Notes: generated by a model not told the origin, from the sequence alone. Positions 7,394 to 14,330 are shown, counted from the stretch's first letter. The stretch is DNA of 18,667 nt from Lawsonibacter sp. (GCA_022793355.1 JAAWCR010000061.1:1-18667), one strand, 5' to 3'. Translations and numbers: made by a program.

Positions 7394-8284
7394 GTGCTGA
7401 GCTATCAGAGTATTGAGGAGCTGTGCCGTCAGGCGGAGGAGGCGGGGACCACCATCGCCCAGGCGGTGCTGTCCGACCAGGCCGCCCAGCTCGGGCTGGA
7501 GGAGGGGGCGGTATTCGCCCAAATGGCGGACCGCCTCCAGGTGATGCAGGCGTCCGCCCGGGCCGGAATGGACCCGGAGCTGCGTTCCGCCTCCGGGCTG
7601 TCCGGGGGCGACGCCGCCAAAATGCTGGCCTACGCCCAAGGCGGCGGCATCGCCGGCCCCTTTGTCTGCGGAGCCATTGCCCGTGCCCTGGCCGTATCGG
7701 AGTGCAACGCCGCCATGGGCAAGATCGTGGCCGCTCCCACCGCCGGCTCCTGCGGCATCCTGCCGGGGACCATCCTCTCCGTCCTGGAGGAGGAAGGCTG
7801 CGGCCGGGACGAGGCCGTTCTGGCCCTGTTTACCGCCGGCGGCTTCGGCATGGTGATTGGAAACCAGGCCACCTTGGCCGGGGCTGAGGGCGGCTGTCAG
7901 GCTGAGTGCGGCGCGGCGGCGGCCATGGCGGCGGCGGCCATGGCCGAGCTGCGCGGGGGCACTCCCAGACAGGCTGCCCACGCCTGCGCCATGGCCCTGA
8001 AAAATCAGCTGGGCCTGGTGTGCGACCCGGTGGCCGGCCTGGTGGAGGTGCCCTGCATCAAGCGCAACGCCGCCGGGGTGATGATCGCCCTCTCCTCCGC
8101 CGAGATGGCCCTGGCCGGCATTGAGAGCAAAATCCCGGCGGACGAGTGCATATCCGCCATGTACGAGGTGGGCCGGGCCCTGCCCGCCTCCTTGCGGGAG
8201 ACCTCCCAGGGCGGTTTGGCCGCCACCCCCACCGGCCTGCGGCTGAAGCGTCAGATTTTCGGGCCGCAAAACGAGAGCCGTTAA
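7394..8284 (+). CDS. sdaAA: L-serine dehydratase, iron-sulfur dependent, alpha subunit
   Basis: The catalytic subunit, 296 residues, PLP-independent and built on an oxygen-labile [4Fe-4S] cluster. Candidate cluster ligands are C168 (in EGGCQAECG), C210 (in GLVCDPVAG) and C221 (in VEVPCIKRN). Their spacings of 42 and 11 match those I recall for the Legionella enzyme. Other family motifs are KIVAAPTAGSCGILPG (110-125) and TAGGFGMVIGNQATLAGAEG (147-166). The start is GTG 7394, after AGGGGG and 13 nt past sdaAB. The enzyme fits anaerobic use of serine as a carbon and nitrogen source. The convergent aminotransferase gene begins its terminator just downstream. Confidence 0.96.
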   Translation: MLSYQSIEELCRQAEEAGTTIAQAVLSDQAAQLGLEEGAVFAQMADRLQVMQASARAGMDPELRSASGLSGGDAAKMLAYAQGGGIAGPFVCGAIARALAVSECNAAMGKIVAAPTAGSCGILPGTILSVLEEEGCGRDEAVLALFTAGGFGMVIGNQATLAGAEGGCQAECGAAAAMAAAAMAELRGGTPRQAAHACAMALKNQLGLVCDPVAGLVEVPCIKRNAAGVMIALSSAEMALAGIESKIPADECISAMYEVGRALPASLRETSQGGLAATPTGLRLKRQIFGPQNESR

Positions 8285-8286
8285 TG

Positions 8287-8330
8287 GAAAACGCGCCGCG
8301 GAACGAATTTCTTTCCGTTCCGCGGCGCGT
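8287..8330 (-). terminator. Terminator between convergent sdaAA and aminotransferase genes
   Basis: A perfect 15-bp stem, ACGCGCCGCGGAACG (8291-8305) with its complement (8316-8330), and a 10-nt loop. The T-tract (8291-8288) follows only on the minus strand, so it serves the aminotransferase gene best. On the plus strand the strong stem has no T-run but may still help end the sda transcript. Confidence 0.82.
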
Positions 8331-8359
8331 CTGTGCGATATCGTCCCCTCACTTGAAAA

Positions 8360-9637
8360 TCAGGCCAGCAGCTTCTCCGCCACGGCCAGCTTTGCCGCCG
8401 TGCAGAACACCTCCATGGCCTGGGCCAGCTCCTCCGGGGAGGGGTAGGAGGGGGCCAGGCGGATATAGCTGTCGTCCGGATCCTTGTGGTAGGGGTGGGT
8501 TGCGCCCGCGTCGGTAAGGACCACCCCCGCCTCCCGGCACAGGGCTACAATCCGCTTGGCGCATCCGGGCATGGCGATATAGGTGACGAAGTAGCCTCCC
8601 TTGGGCTTCACCCAAGTCCCGGCGCCGGTGCCACCCAGCTCCCGCTCCAGGGCGGTGAGCACCGCGTCGAACTTGGGCCGCAGCAGGGCGGCGTGCCTGT
8701 CCAGCTGCGCCCAGATACCGTCGGCGTTCTTGAAGAAGCGCACATGCCGCAGCATATTCAGCTTATCCCAGCTGATGGACTGTGCGCCCAGCTGCTTGGC
8801 GGTAAAGTCCACATTGGCCTTGGAGGCTCCGAAGAAGGCCACGCCCGCTCCGGGGAAGGTAATCTTGGAGGTGGAGCCGAAGATATAGGCCATGTCGGGG
8901 CTGCCCGCCTTTTTGCACTCATCCAGGATGTTAAGAACGACGGTGTCCTCATAGACGTGGTGGCCGGCGTAGGCGTTGTCCCAGAAGATACGGAAGTCAT
9001 GGGCTGCGGGCTTCAGGGCGGCCAGGCGGCGCACCGCCTCGTCGGAGTAGGATCCGCCCAGAGGATTGGTATATTTGGGTACGCACCAGATACCCTTTAT
9101 CGTCTCGTCCTCCGCCACCAGCTTCTCCACCAGGTCCATATCGGGACCCCACTCGGTAAGGGGAACATTAATCATCTCCACACCCAGGGCCTCGCAGATG
9201 GTAAAGTGCCGGTCGTAGCCGGGAACGGGGCACAAAAATTTCACCTTGTCATACCTGCACCAGGGCCGGTCGCCTCCCAGCACCCCCATCAGCATGGCCC
9301 GGGACATGCAGTCATACATAAACGTCAGGGAGGAGGAGCCCACCACAATGGTCTCCTCGGGGGACACGCCCATATAGTCGGCAAAGAGCTTTCTCGCCTC
9401 CGGGATGCCCAGCAGCTCACCGTAGTTGCGGCAGTCCACGCCGCCCTCGCTGATGCAGTCGCTCTTGGAATTGAATACATCCAGAATGGGCTGAGATAGC
9501 TCCAGCTGATCGGCCCCCGGCTTCCCCCGGGCCATATTCAGCTTCAGATTCTTGGCCTGGTGCCCGGCATAGACCTGCGACAGTTTGTCATACTCCGCCT
9601 GAAGTTCTTCGCGGTTCATTTCCTGAAATTGTTTCAT
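8360..9637 (-). CDS. PLP-dependent aminotransferase, AspT-like aspartate aminotransferase group
   Basis: A fold-type I aminotransferase of 425 residues that moves an amino group between an amino acid and a 2-oxo acid. The PLP lysine is K258 in FGSTSKITFPGAG. Other motifs are CRNYGELLGIPEARKLFADY (69-88), VPKYTNPLGGSYSDE near 187 and the Asp/Tyr pair in FWDNAYAGHH near 218. This pattern, with MNREELQAEYDKL at the front and CPVPGYDRHF near 136, fits the Asp_aminotransf (AspT) group rather than classical AspC; aspartate as substrate is an inference. The start is ATG 9637, after AGGAGG (a GTG lies directly before it in frame). The open frame continues upstream but crosses the promoter. It is transcribed alone. 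Confidence 0.9.
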   Translation of the reverse strand: MKQFQEMNREELQAEYDKLSQVYAGHQAKNLKLNMARGKPGADQLELSQPILDVFNSKSDCISEGGVDCRNYGELLGIPEARKLFADYMGVSPEETIVVGSSSLTFMYDCMSRAMLMGVLGGDRPWCRYDKVKFLCPVPGYDRHFTICEALGVEMINVPLTEWGPDMDLVEKLVAEDETIKGIWCVPKYTNPLGGSYSDEAVRRLAALKPAAHDFRIFWDNAYAGHHVYEDTVVLNILDECKKAGSPDMAYIFGSTSKITFPGAGVAFFGASKANVDFTAKQLGAQSISWDKLNMLRHVRFFKNADGIWAQLDRHAALLRPKFDAVLTALERELGGTGAGTWVKPKGGYFVTYIAMPGCAKRIVALCREAGVVLTDAGATHPYHKDPDDSYIRLAPSYPSPEELAQAMEVFCTAAKLAVAEKLLA

Positions 9638-9707
9638 CACGTTGCCTCCTAATTTTCCGCGCCGACGTGAATGCACGTCCTGTTCCATGTCTGTTGTTTC
9701 CGGGTCC

Positions 9708-9736
9708 ATTATACTCGATTCAGCCCGGTTCTGCAA
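9708..9736 (-). promoter_or_regulatory. Promoter of the aminotransferase gene
   Basis: On the minus strand, a consensus -10, TATAAT (9713-9708), with a -35 TTGCAG (9736-9731) at exactly 17 nt. The leader would be about 65 nt. Bases 9740-9865 upstream show no gene or repeat I can name. Confidence 0.62.
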
Positions 9737-9869
9737 CGATTTCTTTACCGAATTGCTTTGTGAAAAAAACCAAAAAAGGGCGCGGCGCACTGCGGTTTCC
9801 AATAAATGTATTCCAATTCCCCATATTCAGGCCGATTACGGGGCGAGCATCCGGTGGCGGACGGATGTG

Positions 9870-9900
9870 AAAAGGCTGAGAACCGTTTTCTCAGCCTTTT
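9870..9900 (-). terminator. Bidirectional-looking terminator after prfB
   Basis: AAAAGGCTGAGAA (9870-9882) pairs perfectly with TTCTCAGCCTTTT (9888-9900) across a 5-nt loop. Runs of T lie on the exit side on both strands. It begins 13 nt past the prfB stop on the minus strand; nothing is transcribed towards it from the left, so prfB is the client. Confidence 0.88.
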
Positions 9901-9913
9901 GGGGATCCTTCGG

Positions 9914-11035
9914 TTATTTTGTGGCCCAATTCCCGGTCGCCTCGGCGGTGAGGTAGGCGTTGACAAAGCCGTCCAGGTCGCCATCCATCACGGAGCCGAT
10001 GTTGCTGGTCTCAAAGGCGGTGCGGTTGTCCTTTACCATCTGGTAGGGCATAAAGACGTAGGAGCGAATCTGGCTGCCCCATTCAATCTTCAGCTGCACC
10101 CCCTTCAGGTCGGAAATTTTCTCCGCTTTCTCCTGCATTTGCAGCTCCACCAGCTTGGCCCGGAGCATCTTCATACAGTTATCCTTGTTCTGGAACTGGG
10201 ACCGCTCCTGCTGGCTGGCCACCACCACGCCGGTGGGCTTGTGAATCAGCCGGACGGCGGAGGAGGTCTTGTTCACGTGCTGGCCGCCGGCGCCCGAGGC
10301 CCGGTAAACCTGCATCTCAATGTCCTCGGGGCGGATGTCGATCTCCACATCCTCGGGCAGATCGGGCATGACCTCTACGGAGGCGAAGGAGGTCTGTCGC
10401 CGGGCGTTGGCGTCGAAGGGGGACACCCGCACCAGCCGGTGAACGCCGTGTTCCCCCCGGAGGTAGCCGTAAGCGTTCTCCCCCTCAACCATAATGGTAG
10501 CCGACTTGATGCCCGCCTCGTCCCCCTCCTGGTAGTCCATAATCTGGTAGGAAAAGCCGTGGCGCTCGGTCCAGCGGGTGTACATCCGATAGAGCATCTG
10601 GGCCCAGTCCTGGGCCTCGGTGCCCCCCGCGCCGGGGTGGATGGTGAGAATCACGTTGGAGCGGTCGTACTCCCCGGTGAGCAGCGTCTCCAGCCGGGCG
10701 CTCTCCATGTTGGCCTCCAGGGCGGCGAAGCCCTCTTCCAGCTCGGGGATCAGGCTCTCGTCCTCAAACTCGTTGCCCATCTCGCACAGAGCCATCAGGT
10801 CCTGCCACTGCCCCTGGCGCCGGTTCTGGCTGTCCACCTTGTCCTGAAGGTTTTTGATGCGCTGCTGCACCTTCTGGGCCTTGGCCAGATTGTCCCAAAA
10901 ACCGTCGGCGGCGGACTCGGCCTGGAGCATATCCAGCTCCCGCTCCGCCCCCTCCAGGTCCAGGGCCTGAGCCAGATCCTGAAGGGCGGGGGTCAGATTG
11001 TTCAGCTTAACCTTGTATTCGTCAAATTGGAGCAT
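9914..11035 (-). CDS. prfB: Peptide chain release factor 2, encoded without programmed frameshift
   Basis: Releases the finished polypeptide at UGA and UAA codons on the ribosome. The protein has 373 residues (E. coli 365). The SPF stop-codon recognition motif is at 205-207 (VRVSPFDAN) and the peptidyl-hydrolysis GGQ at 250-252 (SGAGGQHVNK), the same numbers as in E. coli. In most bacteria a +1 frameshift at an in-frame UGA near codon 26 controls synthesis; here LAQALDLEG is read through in one frame (CTG GAC, no TGA). The start is ATG 11035; the Shine-Dalgarno is weak (GGGA about 6 nt upstream). No secA gene lies upstream as in many Firmicutes, and the gene has its own promoter and terminator. 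Confidence 0.97.
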   Translation of the reverse strand: MLQFDEYKVKLNNLTPALQDLAQALDLEGAERELDMLQAESAADGFWDNLAKAQKVQQRIKNLQDKVDSQNRRQGQWQDLMALCEMGNEFEDESLIPELEEGFAALEANMESARLETLLTGEYDRSNVILTIHPGAGGTEAQDWAQMLYRMYTRWTERHGFSYQIMDYQEGDEAGIKSATIMVEGENAYGYLRGEHGVHRLVRVSPFDANARRQTSFASVEVMPDLPEDVEIDIRPEDIEMQVYRASGAGGQHVNKTSSAVRLIHKPTGVVVASQQERSQFQNKDNCMKMLRAKLVELQMQEKAEKISDLKGVQLKIEWGSQIRSYVFMPYQMVKDNRTAFETSNIGSVMDGDLDGFVNAYLTAEATGNWATK

Positions 11036-11067
11036 TTAGTTCCCACGCTTTCTGTTTAAGTCAGCTT

Positions 11068-11096
11068 ATTATATATGACCGAGAGGAAAAAGTAAA
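11068..11096 (-). promoter_or_regulatory. Promoter of prfB
   Basis: On the minus strand, -35 TTTACT (11096-11091), a 17-nt spacer and consensus -10 TATAAT (11073-11068). The start would be near 11061, about 26 nt before the ATG. Confidence 0.68.
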
Positions 11097-11120
11097 GGGA
11101 AAGATGGTAAAACCGCCGAC

Positions 11121-11149
11121 TTGCAATTTGGCGGATTCTTCTTTATACT
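11121..11149 (+). promoter_or_regulatory. Promoter of the amino-acid transporter genes
   Basis: -35 TTGCAA (11121-11126), 17-nt spacer, -10 TATACT (11144-11149). A short inverted repeat, CCGCC (11113-11117) and GGCGG (11130-11134), straddles the -35 and might be an operator, but it is only five base pairs. Confidence 0.6.
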
Positions 11150-11197
11150 GTAATCTGGTTCTATTTTCTCCGTCAAATGTGAAAGGAGGCCGTACCG

Positions 11198-11866
11198 ATG
11201 CCGGATCAGAGGCTGCTTGGCCTTGTAACCGATTCCTTCTGGCAGATTTTGCTCCCTGGCCTGACCGTAACGGTCCCCCTCACGGCGATTGCCTTCTCCC
11301 TGGCAATGGTAATCGCGGTGGCGGTGGCCCTGGTACAGTTCGCGGGCCTCCGGGTACTGAGGCAGCTGGCGCGGTTCTACATCTGGGTCATCCGGGGCAC
11401 GCCGCTGCTGGTGCAGCTGTTCGTGGTGTTCTTCGGCCTGACGAAGGTGGGCATTGTAATTGCCCCCTTCCCCGCCGCAGTGCTGGTGTTTTCCATCAAC
11501 GAGGGGGCCTACTGTGCCGAGACCATCCGCGGGGCACTGGAGTCCATTCCCGCGGGCCAGCTGGAGGGGGGCCGCTGCCTGGGGCTGAGCTGGTTCCAGA
11601 CCGTCCGGAGCGTCATCCTCCCCCAGGCCCTGCGCTCCGCCTTCCCCGCCCTGTCCAACTCGCTCATTGCCATGATGAAGGACACCTCCCTGGCCGCCAA
11701 CATCACCGTGACCGAGATGTTCATGGCCACCCAGCGCATCAACGCCCGGGTATATGAACCGCTGGCGCTGTACATCGAGGTGGGGCTGATCTACCTCATG
11801 TTCTCCACCGCCCTCACCTGGCTTCAGCGGTGGGGGGAGAAGAAGCTGGGCGCTTACACCGTATAA
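11198..11866 (+). CDS. Polar amino-acid ABC transporter permease (possibly cystine, TcyL-like)
   Basis: The membrane channel subunit of an amino-acid importer, 222 residues with about five hydrophobic segments. It has the His/Glu/Gln/Arg permease features: LPGLTVTVPLTAIAFSLAMV at 19-38, ARFYIWVIRGTPLLVQLF near 58-75, and the cytoplasmic EAA-type loop GRCLGLSWFQTVRSVILPQA near 124-143, which docks the ATPase. MKDTSLAA near 160 is also typical. The sequence reads much like E. coli TcyL, so cystine is a reasonable guess but unproven. ATG 11198 follows AGGAGG. The binding-protein gene starts 30 nt downstream. No ATPase gene is adjacent, so it must lie elsewhere. Confidence 0.93.
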   Translation: MPDQRLLGLVTDSFWQILLPGLTVTVPLTAIAFSLAMVIAVAVALVQFAGLRVLRQLARFYIWVIRGTPLLVQLFVVFFGLTKVGIVIAPFPAAVLVFSINEGAYCAETIRGALESIPAGQLEGGRCLGLSWFQTVRSVILPQALRSAFPALSNSLIAMMKDTSLAANITVTEMFMATQRINARVYEPLALYIEVGLIYLMFSTALTWLQRWGEKKLGAYTV

Positions 11867-11896
11867 ATGAATTTATTTTGTTAAGGAGTATCAAAC

Positions 11897-12715
11897 ATGA
11901 ATCGACGCTTTTTTTCCATCATCCTGTCCGCCACGCTGTGCCTGACTGCGCTGTCTGCCTGCGGCGGCACGCAGTCCCAGGCCCCGGAGGGCGATCTGCT
12001 GGCCGCCATCCAGGCCAAGGGGGAAATCGTGGTGGCCACAGAGGGCACCTGGGCTCCCTGGTGCTACCACGACGAAAGTGGCGCGCTGGTGGGCTACGAC
12101 GTGGAGGTGGCCCAGGCCATCGCCGAAAAGCTGGGGGTAACCGCCTCCTTCGTGGAGGGGGAATTCGACGGCCTGCTGGCCGGCCTGGAGGCGGGCCGGT
12201 ACGACGTCATGGTAAACGGCGTGGACGTCACCGAGGAGCGTGCTGAAAAGTACAATTTCTCCGCCCCCTACGCTTACAACCGCACCGCCGTCATTGTTCG
12301 GGGGGACAACGAGGACATCAAGGCCATGGAGGACCTGGCGGGCAAGCACACCGCCAACACCATTACCAGCACCTACGCCGCCGCGGCTGAGAAGTACGGC
12401 GCGGAGGTAACCGGTGTGGACGACCTGAATCAGACCTTTGAACTGCTGTTCAGCGGGCGTATCGACGCCACCCTCAACGCGGAAGTAAGCTATTACGACT
12501 ATATGAAAGCCCATCCGGAGGCCGAAATCAAGGTGGCCTGTCTGGACTCCGAGTCCACCCAGGCGGCTATCCCCATACGCAAGGGGGAGGAGACGGCCTC
12601 CCTTCTGGAGGCCGTCAACACCGCCCTGGCCGAGCTGTCGGAGGACGGAACCCTCAGCGAGCTGTCTGAGAAATATTTTGGCGTGGATATCTCCCAAAAT
12701 CAGAACGAATCGTAA
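11897..12715 (+). CDS. Amino-acid ABC transporter substrate-binding lipoprotein (possibly cystine-binding)
   Basis: A 272-residue family 3 extracellular solute-binding protein, anchored to the outer face of the membrane by lipid. The lipoprotein signal runs MNRRFFSIILSATLCLTALS with the lipobox LSAC and acylated C22. Mature features include GTWAPWCYHDESGALVGYDV from about 50, FSAPYAYNRTAVIVRG near 121, and SGRIDATLNAEVSYYDYMKA near 196. The last resembles cystine-binding TcyA/FliY proteins (ISGRADATIN...). The substrate call remains tentative; other polar amino acids are possible. ATG 11897 follows AAGGAG. It forms an operon with the permease and is the last gene before a convergent neighbour. 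Confidence 0.93.
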   Translation: MNRRFFSIILSATLCLTALSACGGTQSQAPEGDLLAAIQAKGEIVVATEGTWAPWCYHDESGALVGYDVEVAQAIAEKLGVTASFVEGEFDGLLAGLEAGRYDVMVNGVDVTEERAEKYNFSAPYAYNRTAVIVRGDNEDIKAMEDLAGKHTANTITSTYAAAAEKYGAEVTGVDDLNQTFELLFSGRIDATLNAEVSYYDYMKAHPEAEIKVACLDSESTQAAIPIRKGEETASLLEAVNTALAELSEDGTLSELSEKYFGVDISQNQNES

Positions 12716-12717
12716 TG

Positions 12718-12747
12718 AAAACGAGAGAGGCCAACTGGCCTCTCTCG
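12718..12747 (-). terminator. Terminator between convergent binding-protein and TRIC-channel genes
   Basis: A perfect 11-bp stem, CGAGAGAGGCC (12722-12732) with GGCCTCTCTCG (12737-12747), and a 4-nt loop. TTTT follows on the minus strand (12721-12718), so it ends the TRIC-family gene. On the plus strand there is no T-run. Confidence 0.82.
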
Positions 12748-12753
12748 AACCAT

Positions 12754-13383
12754 TTACAGCTTCGCTTTGGGCAAATTCCAGTGGTAGCGGGCCGCGAGAA
12801 AGCGGATCAGCACCACCGTTCCCATGCCCACCAGCATGGTGTCCACCCGGTCCACGTGGTTCCACATGCCCGCGCACACCAGGGCCCCCGCCAGGGAGGC
12901 GCAGGCGTATACATGCTTCACAAATATGTAGGGAACCTCCTGGGCCAGCAAATCTCGGAGCACGCCGCCGCCCACGCCGGTCAGGGTTCCCACAAAGACC
13001 AGCAGGAAGAAGGTGGGGCGGGCGGCCTGGGAGAAGGCCAGCTCCACCCCAATCACGGTGAAGGCGCCCAGGCCCAGGGTGTCCATCCAGAACAGCAGCC
13101 GGTCATACCGGCGCTGGTTGTGGGTCAGCACCTGGCGCACCTGGCGGGAGAAAAACACCGCCGACGTCACCAGCGACACCATGGCGGAGGTGGGGTCCTG
13201 GAAGGCCATGGGGGGCGTCAGGCCCAGAATCAGGTCCCGAATCACGCCCCCGCCGGTGGCGGTGGTCAGCCCCAGGATGCACACCCCAAAGATGTCCATA
13301 TTCTTTTTCAGGCCAATCATGGCCCCGGAGGCGGCAAAGGCCAGCGTCCCCAGAAAATTCAAAATAAAAATAAACCCTTCCAT
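12754..13383 (-). CDS. TRIC-type cation channel family protein (UPF0126, YadS/YicG-like)
   Basis: A seven-helix-type small membrane protein of 209 residues. The family shows a two-fold repeat with glycine-rich kinks, seen here as ATGGGVIRDLILG (about 42-54) and GVGGGVLRDLLAQ (about 137-149). Prokaryotic TRIC proteins form trimeric potassium-permeable channels; others of this group may transport amino acids, so the physiological role is open. I prefer ATG 13383 (MEGFIFILNFLGTLAFAASG) because family members start there and AAGAGG lies close upstream, though with a short gap. An in-frame TTG at 13401 would add six residues but has no ribosome site. It is transcribed alone; no clear promoter is visible. 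Confidence 0.88.
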   Translation of the reverse strand: MEGFIFILNFLGTLAFAASGAMIGLKKNMDIFGVCILGLTTATGGGVIRDLILGLTPPMAFQDPTSAMVSLVTSAVFFSRQVRQVLTHNQRRYDRLLFWMDTLGLGAFTVIGVELAFSQAARPTFFLLVFVGTLTGVGGGVLRDLLAQEVPYIFVKHVYACASLAGALVCAGMWNHVDRVDTMLVGMGTVVLIRFLAARYHWNLPKAKL

Positions 13384-13497
13384 ACCCCTCTTATCGGTCA
13401 AACGCCGGCAATGTCAGCCGGCTTCCCGGACCGCGGGGAGCCCCCGGAACCCCCGCCGCCGTTCTGGTAAAAAGTGCCCGCCTCGTAAAAAAATTCC

Positions 13498-13526
13498 TTG
13501 AATCCTTGGGCAAACTGTGCTATAGT
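13498..13526 (+). promoter_or_regulatory. Strong promoter upstream of a structured RNA region
   Basis: -35 TTGAAT (13498-13503), 17-nt spacer, and extended -10 TGCTATAGT (-10 at 13521-13526). The start would be near 13532. It is one of the best vegetative promoters in the window, yet no start codon with a ribosome site follows for about 300 nt. Confidence 0.68.
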
Positions 13527-13531
13527 AAGGG

Positions 13532-13738
13532 TACGAGGCAAATAGAGGCAGGACGCGGGAGTCCAGACCACTCCCACGTCCCTGTGCGGGAGCAAGCCCT
13601 CCCACACAACAGCATTGCTGCGCCAGCTCTCATTATAGCGGAAACTTCTCCTTTTTACAAGGGGGCGGATGAGAGTTTGTGTCTGAGATATGCGGTGTGG
13701 GCTATCTATTGTCCTGCGCCGCTTTATTTGTCTCGACG
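13532..13738 (+). ncRNA. Putative structured RNA of about 200 nt (class unknown; 6S-like closing stem)
   Basis: The ends pair: CGAGGCAAATA (13534-13544) with TATTTGTCTCG (13725-13735, one G-U pair), then GCAGGAC (13548-13554) with GTCCTGC (13711-13717). Inside are GGGAG-type hairpins (about 13555-13578 and 13583-13608), CCCACAC with GTGTGGG, and CTCTCAT with ATGAGAG closing an apical domain. A closing stem with about 200 nt between a strong promoter and nothing coding recalls 6S RNA, but the hairpins in the 5' half are not typical of its rod. It could also be a long leader of the 64-aa ORF downstream. No RNase P, SRP, tmRNA or T-box core sequence is visible. All pairings are by eye. Confidence 0.45.
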
Positions 13739-13746
13739 GGGAACCT

Positions 13747-13792
13747 GCGGGGGGATTATCTATGACCCCCTCCCATTTATCTTTCCCCCCGC
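13747..13792 (+). promoter_or_regulatory. Mutually exclusive helices after the structured RNA
   Basis: GCGGGGGGA (13747-13755) can pair perfectly with TCCCCCCGC (13784-13792). The same G-run can instead pair with CCCCC (13766-13770), making a shorter hairpin followed by a T-rich stretch (ATTTATCTTT) that looks like a weak terminator. Both cannot form at once, as in an attenuator or riboswitch expression platform. It may also simply be the 3' end of the RNA gene. Confidence 0.4.
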
Positions 13793-13816
13793 GGGCAGAA
13801 CCGTTGAGAAAACAGA

Positions 13817-13840
13817 GAGGCAGCCTCATATGGCTGCCTC
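13817..13840 (+). promoter_or_regulatory. Hairpin over the start of the 64-aa ORF
   Basis: GAGGCAGCC (13817-13825) pairs perfectly with GGCTGCCTC (13832-13840); the loop is TCATAT. The helix holds part of the ribosome site (AGAGAGG, 13814-13820) and the ATG at 13830. It could mask translation. On the plus strand no T-tract follows; on the minus strand a TCTGTTTTCTC run follows, but no minus-strand gene ends here. Confidence 0.5.
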
Positions 13841-14024
13841 CGGGAATGGTTGTGTTAGCATGCCAAGCGATAGACAGATGTACCTGACGCTGTTCGACGC
13901 CACCGAAAAGGCAATTGACCTTCTGATTCAGGCGCAGCAGGCCTGCGAGGAGCTGTATATTTCCTCCTCCGAGCCGGAAGCTCCGCCGGAATCCCCTGCG
14001 GAGCCTCCCCAGGCAGAACAGTAA
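13830..14024 (+). CDS. Small hypothetical protein, 64 aa
   Basis: I do not recognise this protein. From ATG 13830 it reads MAASGNGCVS and then MPSDRQMYLTLFDATEKAID. An amphipathic helical middle (about residues 17-46, LFDATEKAIDLLIQAQQACE) is followed by an acidic, proline-rich tail (SSEPEAPPESPAEPPQAEQ). There is no signal peptide or membrane segment. I chose ATG 13830 because AGAGAGG lies 9 nt upstream; ATG 13860 would give 54 residues but has no ribosome site. Third codon positions are G/C-rich as in neighbouring genes, and a strong terminator follows, which supports a real gene. It may share the transcript that starts near 13532, and it is then under a long structured leader. A small coiled, protein-binding role is possible, but that is a guess. 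Confidence 0.6.
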   Translation: MAASGNGCVSMPSDRQMYLTLFDATEKAIDLLIQAQQACEELYISSSEPEAPPESPAEPPQAEQ

Positions 14025-14036
14025 ACATCCCCCCAG

Positions 14037-14064
14037 GCAGCGCCGAGACCGGCGCTGCTTTTTT
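14037..14064 (+). terminator. Strong rho-independent terminator after the 64-aa ORF
   Basis: Perfect 9-bp stem, GCAGCGCCG (14037-14045) with CGGCGCTGC (14050-14058), 4-nt loop and six T at 14059-14064. It begins 12 nt past the stop codon. Confidence 0.93.
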
Positions 14065-14144
14065 AATGCCGCAGCCGGTTCTCCGGAAATTTGCGGGGCC
14101 GCCCCGCCGCCGGCAGCGAGGTTAAGGGGGATTAAAGCGGCCTT

Positions 14145-14330
14145 TTATTGGGTCGCCCGCCGTACCGGGTTGACCCGCCTGAATCTTACCGCCTGCTCCG
14201 GAGTGACCTCGGGGCAGTCCTCATCAAACGTGATGGGCATGGCCCTGGCCCGCTCCAGTTCGTCCAGTTCCTTCTGCGTAAAGGCCAGCTCGTTTCGTTC
14301 TTCCCACGTTGTATCAGTTATATTTGCCAT
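14145..14330 (-). CDS. Short antitoxin-like partner of the BrnT-family toxin
   Basis: A 61-residue acidic-to-basic small protein reading MANITDTTWEERNELAFTQK and then ARAMPITFDEDCPEVTPEQA. The segment MPITFDEDCPE(V)TPE is a pattern I associate with antitoxin-type partners of BrnT-like toxins in Clostridia. It lacks a visible ribbon-helix-helix domain, which classical BrnA uses to bind DNA. The start is ATG 14330, with AGGGG 8 nt upstream; an in-frame GTG at 14339 has no ribosome site. Its first 17 nt overlap the 3' end of the toxin gene, the toxin-first order typical of brnTA, so translation is likely coupled. It would neutralise the toxin by direct binding; this is inferred from position and motif. 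Confidence 0.7.
   Translation of the reverse strand: MANITDTTWEERNELAFTQKELDELERARAMPITFDEDCPEVTPEQAVRFRRVNPVRRATQ

Noticed and set aside
8486..9499. A 337-codon open frame opposite the aminotransferase gene
   Set aside because: Antisense shadow, with no recognisable domain and no ribosome site.
9806..11059. A 417-codon open frame opposite prfB
   Set aside because: Shadow of a high-GC gene; Leu/His/Gly-rich product and it crosses the prfB terminator and promoter.
13532..13738. Firm assignment as 6S RNA
   Set aside because: The closing stem and length fit, but the two GGGAG hairpins in the 5' half do not fit the long rod with a central bubble; left as an open possibility.
13398..13829. A 143-codon minus-strand frame across the structured RNA region
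   Set aside because: It has no family resemblance or clear ribosome site, and it runs opposite the strong plus-strand promoter and paired arms.
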